Shown one piece after another: positions 11,901 to 20,195 of a DNA stretch of 28,853 bases. A model generated the notes under the pieces. It was not told where the DNA came from. It did no database searches and saw only the letters and a list, made by a program, of their open reading frames with translations. The stretch covers positions 1-28,853 of the forward strand of contig PS015441.1 in NCBI GenBank assembly GCA_048213135.1, written 5' to 3'. The DNA comes from Reclinomonas americana ATCC 50394 (lineage: Eukaryota; Jakobida; Jakobea; Jakobida). The position numbers were made by a program, and so were the translations under genes. Every line of letters starts with the position of its first letter. Position 1 is the stretch's first letter.

Positions 11901-13344
11901 AAAGGAGGAGAGAAGGAGAGGGAGAGAGACCTTGATGAGCATCTCCACAGTGAAGATGGAGTTGAACACGAGCTCCGAGATTCGCGAAATCGCTCTGCAT
12001 CCACCAGTGTTGGTTTTTGTGGTCAAGGGTCAATGACGTGCGCTCGACCACTGCGACGCAACGACGACGAGTCTTGGGGAGAGCTCGAGGGGCTGTCCAT
12101 AGCCAAGAACACGCAGTTGAGCAGAATCACAATCATGATCGTCCTGTCGAACCACGTAATGGCAGCAGCACGCAGGAGTCAAGGACACACACACAAGGAG
12201 GCCAGTCAACAAAAGAAGCAAAAGAGAAACAATGAAGGATATTTGTTGCGCATAATGTCGGCCAAGAACAGACGCAAGCCGTTCTCTGGGCCGAGGCATC
12301 CCAGAGCCCGCGAGTCCATGGCCCTGGCGAATTCTGCGTCGCTGCCGGCCTGTGTATGTGTGTGTTCTTCGTCAATCACGTGTGACACAGATCGACAATC
12401 GCGCACGCCAGCGTACCTCACTCGAGTCGATAGCAGAGATGAGAGACACATCGCCAGAGGTGCATGAGGTGATGGAGTGGCGCGGTTGCATCGGGTTTCT
12501 CGCTCCTCCATCTGGCGTCATAAAGCCACCCAATGTGGGCAGTGCACTCACTGCGACGCGATCCATCGGTGGCTGCGAAAAGTGACGCAACGCCGCAGGT
12601 GTTTCGGTGGCAGGAGACGCCGCTGCGACGGGGCTGGCGAGGGCCGGCGAGAGCGGATGCGGCGCAGTGTCTTCAGGCAGGAGCACAATGGCGGGCACAC
12701 CGGTGGTGAGCAGCGCATTCCCGCCGCCGCCGCCGCCGCTGCCGCCGCCGCCACCACTGGTGGGCATGTGACGTGCACTGCGCCGAAACGACACTGACCG
12801 CCCGCTCCCGCCAGCAGTCATGGGCGACAAGAGTGAACTTGGCGCCAACGCGAGTGGTGGTTGTGGCGGCAGCGGTGGTGGCACCAAGAGCGCTGTGCTA
12901 TCACCACCCCGACTGCTGCCCACTCGTTCCGCACCATACGCATGCTGCTGCTGCTGCGGCTGCTGCTGCTGTGTTGTCGGTGGCGTCGCTGCTCTGTTCA
13001 CCAGTGGATTACGCAGCGCGCTGGGACGTGCACGAGCCGACAGAGGCACACCGAGCGCGCCCTCGCGTGGACTGTTGCCCGCCGACAATACTCGTTGCGC
13101 TGGTGCGATGGGCGACTGATGCGTGGACGTGTGTGTGTGAGAGAGAGAGAGAGAGAGTGTGTGTGCGTAAGTCTGAACATACTGCTGTGCATTGATGATG
13201 CCTTTGCCCACTCACCTGCTGCTCAGTGCTCTCACTCGGCGACGGCAACGACAATGGAGGCACCGCATGGGGCAGTGGTGGTGGTGGTGGTGATGGTGAT
13301 GGTGGTGGTGTTTCACCCCCTCCCGAGCGGCGCGGAGACGACAT
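2965..13344 (-). CDS. Four-domain voltage-gated calcium channel alpha-1 subunit (Cav-like)
   Basis: A many-exon gene, ATG at 13344-13342 and TAA at 2967-2965. Junctions checked in frame include exons 13216-13344, 12417-13115, 12243-12349, 12063-12155, 11931-11994, 11697-11874, 11422-11616, 11193-11383 and, at the end, 3193-3353 and 2965-3114. The N-terminus is Pro, Gln and Gly rich. Domain I spans about 12155-10960, II about 10050-8915, III about 6660-5330, IV about 5060-4050. S4 segments carry spaced Arg (domain [12 protein letters not shown]; domain [18 protein letters not shown]). Pore motifs are TLEGW (I, 11201-11226), SENW (II, near 9140), TLEGW (III, near 5600) and TGENW (IV, near 4315), giving EEEE, the calcium-selective filter. 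The tail has an EF-hand-like segment ([10 protein letters not shown]), a pre-IQ region and an IQ motif ([13 protein letters not shown], about 3500-3570). No IFM inactivation motif and no beta-subunit AID motif is seen. It should conduct depolarisation-driven calcium entry at a membrane. Exon borders in the I-II and II-III linkers (about 10250-10950, 6740-8900) are not resolved. Confidence 0.93.
8659..8682. repeat. (AG)n microsatellite in the channel II-III linker region
   Basis: Twelve AG dinucleotides following ACAG copies. On the gene strand this is a CT-rich tract and probably lies in an intron as an extended polypyrimidine tract. Confidence 0.75.
8978..9058 (-). other. U12-type GT-AG intron inside channel segment IIS6
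   Basis: The minus strand reads GTATCCTTTTTT at the donor and contains TCCTTAAC (9004-8997), an exact match to the U12 branch consensus, about 20 nt before the CAG acceptor. Joining phase-1 exons here gives [15 protein letters not shown], the canonical IIS6 sequence. Reading through would replace it with an unrelated Cys-rich stretch. Confidence 0.87.
12156..12242 (-). other. U12-type AT-AC intron before channel segment IS1
   Basis: On the minus strand the intron starts ATATCCTT, the minor-spliceosome donor consensus, and ends TTAC. TCCTTGAC (12185-12178) matches the U12 branch site, with the branch A about 23 nt from the 3' end, slightly far for the class. The exon 12243-12349 ends in phase 2 (AA) and the next begins G, giving [18 protein letters not shown], the expected entry into IS1. 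Reading through meets a stop. The only AG acceptor nearby (after GACAG) would delete the conserved WFDR residues. Confidence 0.85.
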
Positions 13345-13490
13345 GGCGTCTCTCGTCAAACACCACAAAGAAAAACTCGCGCGCGCTGACCGTTTTGTGG
13401 AAAGGCGCGGGAAATCCCGTTTGCTCCGAATGTCCACTGTCCTCCACACTCCGGCTCATCGGAGTCCTAGTTGGCCCTAGTTGACTGTGT
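13345..13490. promoter_or_regulatory. Divergent promoter between channel and F-box genes with an E2F-like site
   Basis: 146 bp separate the two facing start codons, so both promoters or 5' UTRs must lie here or overlap the genes. GCGGGAAA at 13407-13414, within GGCGCGGGAAATCCC, matches the E2F consensus (reverse complement TTTCCCGC). No TATA box is obvious. E2F control is an inference from an 8-bp match only. Confidence 0.45.
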
Positions 13491-14268
13491 GTGAGAAGCG
13501 ACGAGTTCATGCAGTCGTCACACGAGAGGAGGGTCGGCTTCTTGTCACTCCCGCGGGAAACCATCATGGACGTGCTGTGCTACCTGTCGCTGCCGGATGT
13601 GCTGGCGATGCTGAGCACGTGCCGCTCGGTGCGAGCGCTGGGAATGTCATCGATCGCAGCAACAGTGGGCAGACCAAGACCTCCTGTGGGAGACGAGGAA
13701 GAAGAAGAAGAAGACGCTGCGGGTGGGAGCAACAGTGGCCATGTCGTCGACACTGACCAAACCGAGGACGTGCAGCAGGAGCATGCTCACAACAGCGTGC
13801 ATGTACTGTGGAAGCGCTTGTTGCGACGAGACTTTGTGCCTGCGGTGAGTGAGCGTGCGTGGGTTCTGTGGTGGGGCATGGTGTAGCAGTCGACATCGCG
13901 CGATTTTCGACCCCCATCCACCCCCTTCTTCTCGCACTCGTCTGTCGCACGCATGTCATATGTTGAGCTCGTCTACTGCGCGTGTGCTACACCTGTCGCC
14001 GCGTGTTTGTTTCGTTTGTGAGATTCTATGATGTGTGTCTGACCTTCGCCGTTCCTGTGTGCACAAGTCGATGTGCGGTTAGTGGTATATTGTACTGATC
14101 TCCGCATTGAATATAGAATCGTGATGTGGCTGCACCCACGCTCTCCATGGGCTTGTCATCGGCGGCGTTGTTGGATGGGGCCAGTGCCACGGCGCTGAGG
14201 AGAACGTATGCGCGAGCGCATGGGCTCACTGACCGCGTACAACGGTATGTGACAGTCAACACATTGAA
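13491..14268 (+). CDS. F-box protein, 3' end lost in assembly gap
   Basis: Exon 13491-13844 begins with ATG and encodes an F-box at about residues 18-55 (LPRETIMDVLCYLSLPDVLA followed by a conserved Cys/Arg helix), the Skp1-binding module of SCF ubiquitin ligases. An acidic run of seven Glu/Asp residues follows, then the typical LWKRLLRRDF segment. An intron 13845-14116 (GTGAGT donor, ATATAG acceptor) leads in phase 0 to a second exon continuing towards the gap, with RRTYARAHGLTDRVQR. GTATGT at 14244 may be another donor. No substrate-binding repeats are visible before the gap, so the target is unknown. The next gene is on the opposite strand and converges on the same gap. Confidence 0.8.
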
Positions 14269-14288
14269 NNNNNNNNNNNNNNNNNNNN
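14269..14288. other. Assembly gap (20 N)
   Basis: Exactly 20 N, identical in length to the gap at 15422, suggesting a nominal placeholder of unknown true size. It hides the ends of two convergent genes. Confidence 0.9.
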
Positions 14289-15420
14289 CCCCACACCACA
14301 GCGTCGCGTGTCGGCAGCAGCGAGTAAATCGGTCGCATCGATGGCCGCGCAAATGCATCCAACGCAGGCTCACTGGAAGATGAGGGGGGAAAGGAGTGAG
14401 CATCATCGATCGACACAGCGCGAGGAGAATAGTAGCGGGAGCGCAACTTGGCTGTCAGCGACCACCGACTCAACCCGCCCGCCACATCACCCGCAAACGC
14501 CACCGTGCCCGACGGCGCAATGCGCACACTCTCCACGGAGAACGAGTGCACCTCGTACCGACCCAGCACACTGCGCGAACAGGGCAGATATCAGTCACTG
14601 TTTGCTTCATGTGCCACGCATGTCCATCCACTCACCGATGCATGAGACGTGCGTCGTAGAACGAGACAAGACCATCGTTGCCGCCGGTGATCAGCGTGTT
14701 GTCGTGCGCATCCATGCTGATGACACGCTGCGACATGGCACGCACGACATTCACAAAGCGACCAGTGCGGTTGTCAAACACGCGAATCTTGCCGTCGAAT
14801 CTGTGGCCACGATGCAGAAAAGAAGAGTGAGACCACTGCCATCATCATCATGCACACAGGTTGCCGAGCATCACGCACCCTCCGCACGCCAACCAGCCGT
14901 GCTGCTGAATGGCGGCCAACGAGTACAGTGGCTCCTGGCTGTTTGGTCTGACTACGGACACCGCCTGGCCCGTGGCGGCGTCGAGTGTGACCAGATTGGC
15001 GGAGTTGCACGCCAAGTTCAGCCGATGCAGGGTGCCGTCAAACACAAAATCGTTGATGCCCTCTCTGCACGACAGAAAGAAGAGTTCTTCTTTCAGCCTC
15101 ACACCTCATAAACGTGATACACACGCGCGCGCATGCACACGCAACTGGTCAATCATCAGCGATAGTGGCTTCTGACCCAGAGACCACACGCCCAGCGACC
15201 CATCCCTCGACGACGACAGCAACCGACCCTTGGTCCACCGCATCCGCGTGACACTGGCCGTATGCAGCGCCACCACCGAGTTCACCGGCGTCCCCGACGC
15301 CACATGCGCCACCGTGACGCGTCCATCCGAGAAACCGCACGACGCCAGCATGGTCGCCAGTGGTGACTGATCGCCACTGCCGGCCTCACACACCGCCGTG
15401 CACGCCGCGTCATCGTTCAC
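14289..15420 (-). CDS. WD40-repeat protein, both ends in gaps
   Basis: Exons join in frame on the minus strand: 15146-15420, 14879-15064, 14637-14800 (boundary within a base at the lower end), and 14289-14570, possibly containing one more short intron. Each exon carries beta-propeller blade features: LLSSSRDGSLGVWSLG, CNSANLVTLDAATG, FDGKIRVFDNRTG, LITGGNDGLVSFYD and AFAGDVAGGLSRW. At least five blades are visible, so this is a scaffold or interaction protein. The particular family was not recognised. It lies directly downstream of the RbfA coding region on the same strand, separated by 20 N, so a fusion cannot be excluded. Confidence 0.75.
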
Positions 15421-15421
15421 A

Positions 15422-15441
15422 NNNNNNNNNNNNNNNNNNNN
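15422..15441. other. Assembly gap (20 N) between RbfA and WD40 reading frames
   Basis: Placeholder-length gap that falls just after the end of the RbfA fold and before a WD40 exon on the same strand. It decides whether these are one gene or two. Confidence 0.9.
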
Positions 15442-16199
15442 GCCGCCGCCGTCTCCTGCGACACACGATCGAGCAGCTCATGCACGCGGGCCACACCATC
15501 CGAGGCCTGATCCCGCTCGAAACGCACCCTCGGCACCGTATACGCATGCCGCAGTCTCTCCGCCAACTTGCCCCGCACATAGCCCGCCGCCTTGCGCAAA
15601 TACTCGTGATACTCGCGTTCATCGCGCACCGCCGGCGTTGCCGACACCAACGACTGCTCCTTCTCCTGCTCCTGCTGCTGCTGCAGCGACGATCGCGGAC
15701 TCCAGTACACAGTGGCATCGCGCAGATCGCGAGTGATCGCGACCGACACCACATGAATCGCCGCCGCGTTGCGCGGTGCCGCCGACCCGCCCTGATGATA
15801 CGCCGCTCGCGCCAGCACCTCTTGAATCTACTCACCCACACACGCATCAGCGCACGCGATCAACTCTCTCACACACAGCGAGAGACTGACCTCGCGATGC
15901 AACACACTGCTCATTCGCGCCTGCCGCAACGTGCGCGCAGCCGACGCTGCCTGTGCGCCCTCCGACTGCTGACTCACTCGTCGCCGATACGCCTGCGTTG
16001 AGCGCTCCAGTCGACGGAAGCGCTCAGAGGCGACCACACCTCCTCTTGCCTCATCTTCCTCATCATTGTCATTGTCGACGTTCTCCTCTTGTCCATCGTC
16101 GCTGATGAAGCGACCGGGTTCAGTGGACGCCCATCGTGCTCGCAGCAGTGGTCTGCACAGCGACGAGGAGAGCAGCAGGCGACGCGCACAGAACAGCAT
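15442..16199 (-). CDS. RBFA: Mitochondrial ribosome-binding factor A (RbfA)
   Basis: ATG at 16199-16197. Exon 1 (15891-16199, 103 codons) opens with MLFCARRLLLSSSLCRPLLR, rich in Arg, Leu and Ser without acidic residues, as in mitochondrial presequences, then an acidic linker and a basic helix ending MSSVLHRE. An intron 15828-15890 in phase 0 leads to exon 2 with the RbfA KH-like core: IQEVLARA, VVSVAITRDLRDATVYWS, a Gln/Glu-rich insert, then YLRKAAGYVRGKLAERLR and VPRVRFERDQ with VARVHELLDRV. The conserved SxDL-type strand and the RxxLGxxLR-type helix are family hallmarks. RbfA binds the small ribosomal subunit and aids rRNA maturation; the organellar role follows from the presequence. The stop is not visible before the gap. 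Confidence 0.85.
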
Positions 16200-16239
16200 G
16201 TGAGTGGAAGGAGTGAAGTGTGTCCTGCTGTCTTGTGCG
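16200..16239. promoter_or_regulatory. Ultra-short divergent promoter, RbfA / WDR53-like
   Basis: Only 40 bp lie between the two facing start codons. An in-frame TGA at 16201-16203 blocks extension of the plus-strand frame upstream. Transcripts must therefore start within these 40 bp or inside the opposite coding region. No core motif was recognised. Confidence 0.5.
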
Positions 16240-17987
16240 ATGCTGTGTTGCGATGAGAGTGCGCCTGCCATTGCGCAGCACAGTGATGCAGTGTGGAGTG
16301 TGAGTGAGTCGGCGTCGGGACGGCGTTGGGTGACTGGATGGTGCGTGCATGCCTCTCTTTGTGTCTATATGTGTGTGAAGGCGTGACTGACGTGTGTTGC
16401 GATCAGTGAGGACGGCAGTGTGAGTGTGTGGGAGAGTGCCACGGGCGAGCTGCTGCATCGCGTTGTCATTGCAGATCCACCTGCGACACCAGTTGCGCGC
16501 GTGTGCATGCTCACTCACTCACTGCCTCTCAATGCATTATTGTTGACTTGTCGTCATGCAAGATCGCTGCGTGTGCGTTTCTGCTGACTGCGCAAGAGAA
16601 TGTGGTGGTGGCTGCGTGCGGGAACAAGGTCTTTCTCTCTCTCTCTCATTGTCTGTGCATGCTCGTGTGCTGATAATGTTCCGAGGCAGCTGTGGCGAGT
16701 GGAGATGCCGGGCGGAGAGGAGCCGCGATGTGTGTACGAGACTGAGGATGACATCAACACAGTGAGCTTCTATGCTGCTCTCGTGCCAGTGCGGAAAGGT
16801 TTTGCTGAGCTGTTGGTGCGGGGCGCAGCTGGACGTGCATGAAAAAGAGGGATTTGTGTTGCTGGCCGATGATACCGGACGAGCGTTTGTACTGGAGCCT
16901 CGACGGTTTCAGCGACGCGCTGCGTTACGACAGCACTCGCAGGTGGGCATACATGTGCTCGCGTATGCGATTCCGTTTGTGGAAGTGTGTCTCACGTGGG
17001 GCAGATGTGTACGGCGGCTGTATTTCGACCGCGACGACCAAAGGAAGGTGTGTGACCTTGTTTGGGGGTTGTGTGCTGCATGACCACTGATGCGTCTGTC
17101 TGTGCAGCGATCACGGGCTCCCTGGACGGCTCGGTGTGCTTGTGGGACTTCACAAGACCGCGGATGCTGCATTCGTTTTCGCTCATGGAGCACGCTGCCA
17201 CGGGCGAGTTGCGTGCTCCTCGTCGTCTGTTGACCATGAGAGTTGCTGACGCGCTGTGCAGCGGTGGATTCCTCAACCCACCACTGGTGCACTCGACGAT
17301 TACCACTCCAGACGGCGGGTATGCACTTGCTGGCGCCGCCAGTGGATCGTTGTATGTGCTCCCGCTGCGCCCTCCATTCTTGCCTGTGATTGAGCGTGAG
17401 GGTGCGCACAAGGTCGGCAAGTCGATCGGTCAACTGTTGCGTGCACTTGTCCGCACTGGCATGACCCGAGAGAGCTCACACGTCGGTGCAGAGCCGTACT
17501 GCAAGTTGTGCTGCCAACGCCAGAGGGAGAGAGTGCTGCCGCCGCTCCACCACCTAAAAAGGGGAAAGGAAAAAAGGGCAAGGTGACCTCGTGTCAATAC
17601 CTTATACATGTACCTTCCCTTCTTGCTGACATGCGCGTACAGGGAGCGGGCGCGCCGTTTGTGCCACGCGAGAGATATGTGGTGACGGCGGGAACCGACA
17701 ATGTGATGCGCGTGTGGCGCTTCAACGACCTGACTGCGGCGGCACGAGCCGCTGCCGTCGATGCCGACGACGACGAGGATGCAGAGGGTGACAGCGGTGG
17801 CAGTGGCAGTGGCAGTGGTAGCGCCCTATCGCCACCTCTGGTGCGAACGGCTGTCGCGCCACGGCAAGTGGTGGAACTGCAGGCACCGGTCAACGTTCTC
17901 CTCGCGACTGCCGACGGCAGCCGGTTGCTGGTGGGCGACACTGAGGGCCGGCTCACCGCGTATCGCATGCAGTGCACCAATGCATGA
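16240..17987 (+). CDS. WD40-repeat protein, WDR53-like
   Basis: First in-frame ATG at 16240; TGA at 17985-17987. Exon pieces give consecutive propeller blades: IAQHSDAVWSVSESASG with EDGSVSVWESATGELLHRV (16270-16500), IAACAFLLTAQENVVVAACG, LWRVEMPG, FVLLADDTGRAFVLEP, ITGSLDGSVCLWDF (17108-17150), FLNPPLVHSTITTPDGGYAL with GSLYVLPL, and VVTAGTDNVMRVWRF (17680-17725). The late NPP-VHS element after a GSLDGSVCLWD blade recalls WDR53, a small WD40 protein reported as a DDB1-CUL4 substrate adaptor, but I assign that from memory of the family pattern. A Lys/Gly-rich insert (KKGKGKKGK) and an Asp/Gly/Ser-rich insert interrupt the last blade. Exon borders between 16500 and 17105 and around 17400-17490 are approximate. 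Confidence 0.72.
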
Positions 17988-18024
17988 CACATAAAAACTA
18001 TGCACCCTTGTCATTATGTATTTA

Positions 18025-20028
18025 TCATGTGGGTGCCTCGCCGCCAAGTGCTCTTAGCCACTCTGCGCGTTCTTCTCTTGACGCGCACGCAAAAAGGTAT
18101 TCCGTCTTGTTTGTTGTTGCTGCGTGCAGAGAAGAATTGAGGAGGGCGAGAGGACGCCACGCGAGAAAAAAACACGACGAGCGAGACGCAACAAGCTTGT
18201 GGTCGTACGATCCACGTGTAGAGAGTGTCGCGACTCTTCGACACCACCTCGCCCTCCTGCACCTTGATACCCTCCAGCGACATAACGCCCTGTGCCTGCT
18301 TCTTCTTATTCTTAAAGTACGACAAGGTGCGTCCGCTAGAGTCCAGCACCAGCCGCCGTTCCTGCCAGCTGCGTCCGAAAAAGCCGCCGCGTTTGAGAAC
18401 CATGCCCACCCGGTCGCCGCCGTGCTGATCATCGCCATTGGCGGTGGCCATCGCTGCGCCAGCACTGAGTGAATTACGTGCGGTGGAGTATCTGCCATTT
18501 GCGGTCGCACTCGTTGCCGTGGTGTTGGTTGTGGTGGTGGTGGTGACCGTCGTGGTGCCGCCCTCCCCTCCTGAGCGCGCTGCATCAGCTGCCGCAACGT
18601 CTGTCGTTGGCGGAGGCGGGGTGGAGCCCGCTGCTGCACCGCCGGCGCGAGGTCCACGCAGTGCTGGAGTGCCTNNNNNNNNNNNNNNNNNNNNNNNNNN
18701 NNNNNNNNNNNNNNNNNNNNNNNNNNNNNNNNNNNCCGGCCATCACCATGGAGGAGATGGACGGGGAACGACCGAGTGCTCCACCCAGTGTTGTCGTCTG
18801 CTTGGGTGTGTACAACACGTTGCGATGGAGCGTCTCGCCCGTGCCGGCCTGTAACCGCGCCGCCAGCGACAGGTAATTCTTCGAGGCGGCAATCTGCGCC
18901 GCCGTCATGCCGCGCTTGTTGGTCATTTTCCAGTCGGCCCCGGCCTCCAGCAACAATCGACAGACCTACAAAGAAAAACACCATCGCAATGAGCGAAGCG
19001 ACGTAAAGAAGTTGTGTGACGAAAAAGGGGGAGCGGACCTCGACGAGATTCTTGCGCGCGGCCGCCATCAGCGGAGTGGTACGATCGTGAGTACGCGCTT
19101 GATTGACATTGGCACCGGCCGCAATCAACAGCTGCACTTGATACTCCAAATTCTGCTCCACCGACCACAACAGGGCGAACTCGCCGCGCGAGTCCATGCG
19201 ATCCACACCAGCGTTTGGGAGATGAGACAGCACCTCCACCACTTCTGTGTTGCCGAGCTTGGCGGCCTGTGGGTGGATGGAGATTAGAGGAGAGAAGGGA
19301 GAATGGGGAAGAGCATGGGGGGAGAGCATGGGGGAGAGCATGGGGGAGAGCATGGGGGAGAGCATGGGGGAGAGCATGGGGAAGGAGAAGGGGAAGAGCA
19401 TGGGGGAAGAGCATGNNNNNNNNNNNNNNNNNNNNNNNNNNNNNNNNNNNNNNNNNNNNNNNNNNNNNNNNNNNNNNNNNNNNNNNNNNNNNNNNNNNNN
19501 NNNNNNNNNNNNNNNNNNNNNNNNNNNNNNNNNNNNNNNNNNNNNNNNNNNNNNNNNNNNNNNNNNNNNNNNNNNNNNNNNNNNNNNNNNNNNNNNNNNN
19601 NNNNNNNNNNNNNNNNNNNNNNNNNNNNNNNNNNNNNNNNNNNNNNNNNNNNNNNNNNNNNNNNNNNNNNNNNNNNNNNNNNNNNNNNNNNNNNNNNNNN
19701 NNNNNNNNNNNNNNNNNNNNNNNNNNNNNNNNNNNNNNNNNNGCACCCGCAGTGATCCGCACGCACTGTACACCACAGCGCGCACCTCGCCGCCCACTTG
19801 AATCGCCGATACGCGAGTTCTACACAAGACGAAAGATTAGTTGTCTCTCTCGAGCTCAGCGTGTGTGTGCAGAGGTGTGTGTGTGTGTGCTTGTGTGTGT
19901 TGTGTAAGGTGCGTGTCTTTCTCTCTCTCTCCCTCCCTCACGCACGTCCTCACAGGTGTTGGCGGAGGTGGCGCTGCCGTCCGTCGCGGCTCAAACACAC
20001 TCGGCGTATCATCCACGTCGAACAACAT
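18025..20028 (-). CDS. Ankyrin-repeat protein with C-terminal PH domain
   Basis: The likely ATG is 20028-20026 (MLFDVDDTPSVFEPRR, then a Pro-rich stretch); TGA is at 18027-18025. After a gap, an exon ending at 19266 on its 5' side carries ankyrin repeats (AAKLGNTEVVEVL, LLIAAGANVNQARTHDRTTPLMAAARKN), followed by LLLEAGADWKMTNKRGMTAAQIAASKN (18860-18960). A Thr/Gly/Ala-rich linker leads to a PH domain at about 18430-18030: GMVLKRGGFFGRSWQERRLV, LSYFKNKKK, MSLEGIKVQEGE and EYLFACASREERAEWLRAL, with the conserved final-helix Trp. PH domains bind phosphoinositides or proteins, so a membrane-recruited ankyrin adaptor is inferred. Two gaps (18675-18735, 19416-19742) remove sequence, and the frame of the short exon at 19743-19820 is uncertain. 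Confidence 0.8.
18675..18735. other. Assembly gap (61 N) within the ankyrin-PH gene
   Basis: Lies in a low-complexity coding linker between the ankyrin and PH parts. Confidence 0.9.
19302..19415. repeat. Minisatellite, 12-bp unit, at the edge of a gap
   Basis: Tandem copies of GAGCATGGGGGA, about eight, with two diverged copies (AAGG inserts) at the right. The array runs directly into 327 N, so its true length is unknown. It falls in an intron of the ankyrin-PH gene, just upstream of the acceptor at 19267. Confidence 0.88.
19416..19742. other. Assembly gap (327 N)
   Basis: Follows the minisatellite; probably an unresolved continuation of the array plus possible exons of the ankyrin-PH gene. 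Confidence 0.9.
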
Positions 20029-20195
20029 TACTTTTGCCGTGAACGCAAGCAGCCCGCGCTCACTTGCAATTGATGATCAAAGTGAAATCACGTCGAGTCG
20101 ACATCGACGCGGCGCCAAAAATACACACGCTGCCCGGTTGATCGCAGTGGAGCGGTGGAAATCGAAATCGGGTTGCATGTGTGTTGGGGCGCACA
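20029..20195. promoter_or_regulatory. Divergent promoter of two ankyrin genes with an E2F-like site
   Basis: 167 bp separate the facing start codons. GCGCCAAA at 20112-20119 matches the E2F consensus (TTTGGCGC in reverse), about 77 bp before the plus-strand ATG. No TATA element was recognised. Confidence 0.42.

Noticed and set aside
13845-14116. A separate small gene inside the 272-nt F-box intron
   Set aside because: No conserved reading frame or RNA structure is visible; it is pyrimidine-rich and bounded by a good GTGAGT donor and an AG acceptor in matching phase.
18456-18674. Long minus-strand frame rich in Arg, Pro and Gln across the ankyrin-PH linker
   Set aside because: The frame continuous with the PH domain is the Thr/Ala-rich one; the other is an out-of-frame shadow.
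19302-19415. Regular repeats that could suggest a CRISPR-like array
   Set aside because: The 12-bp units are directly adjacent without spacers, in an intron of a eukaryotic gene; this is a minisatellite.
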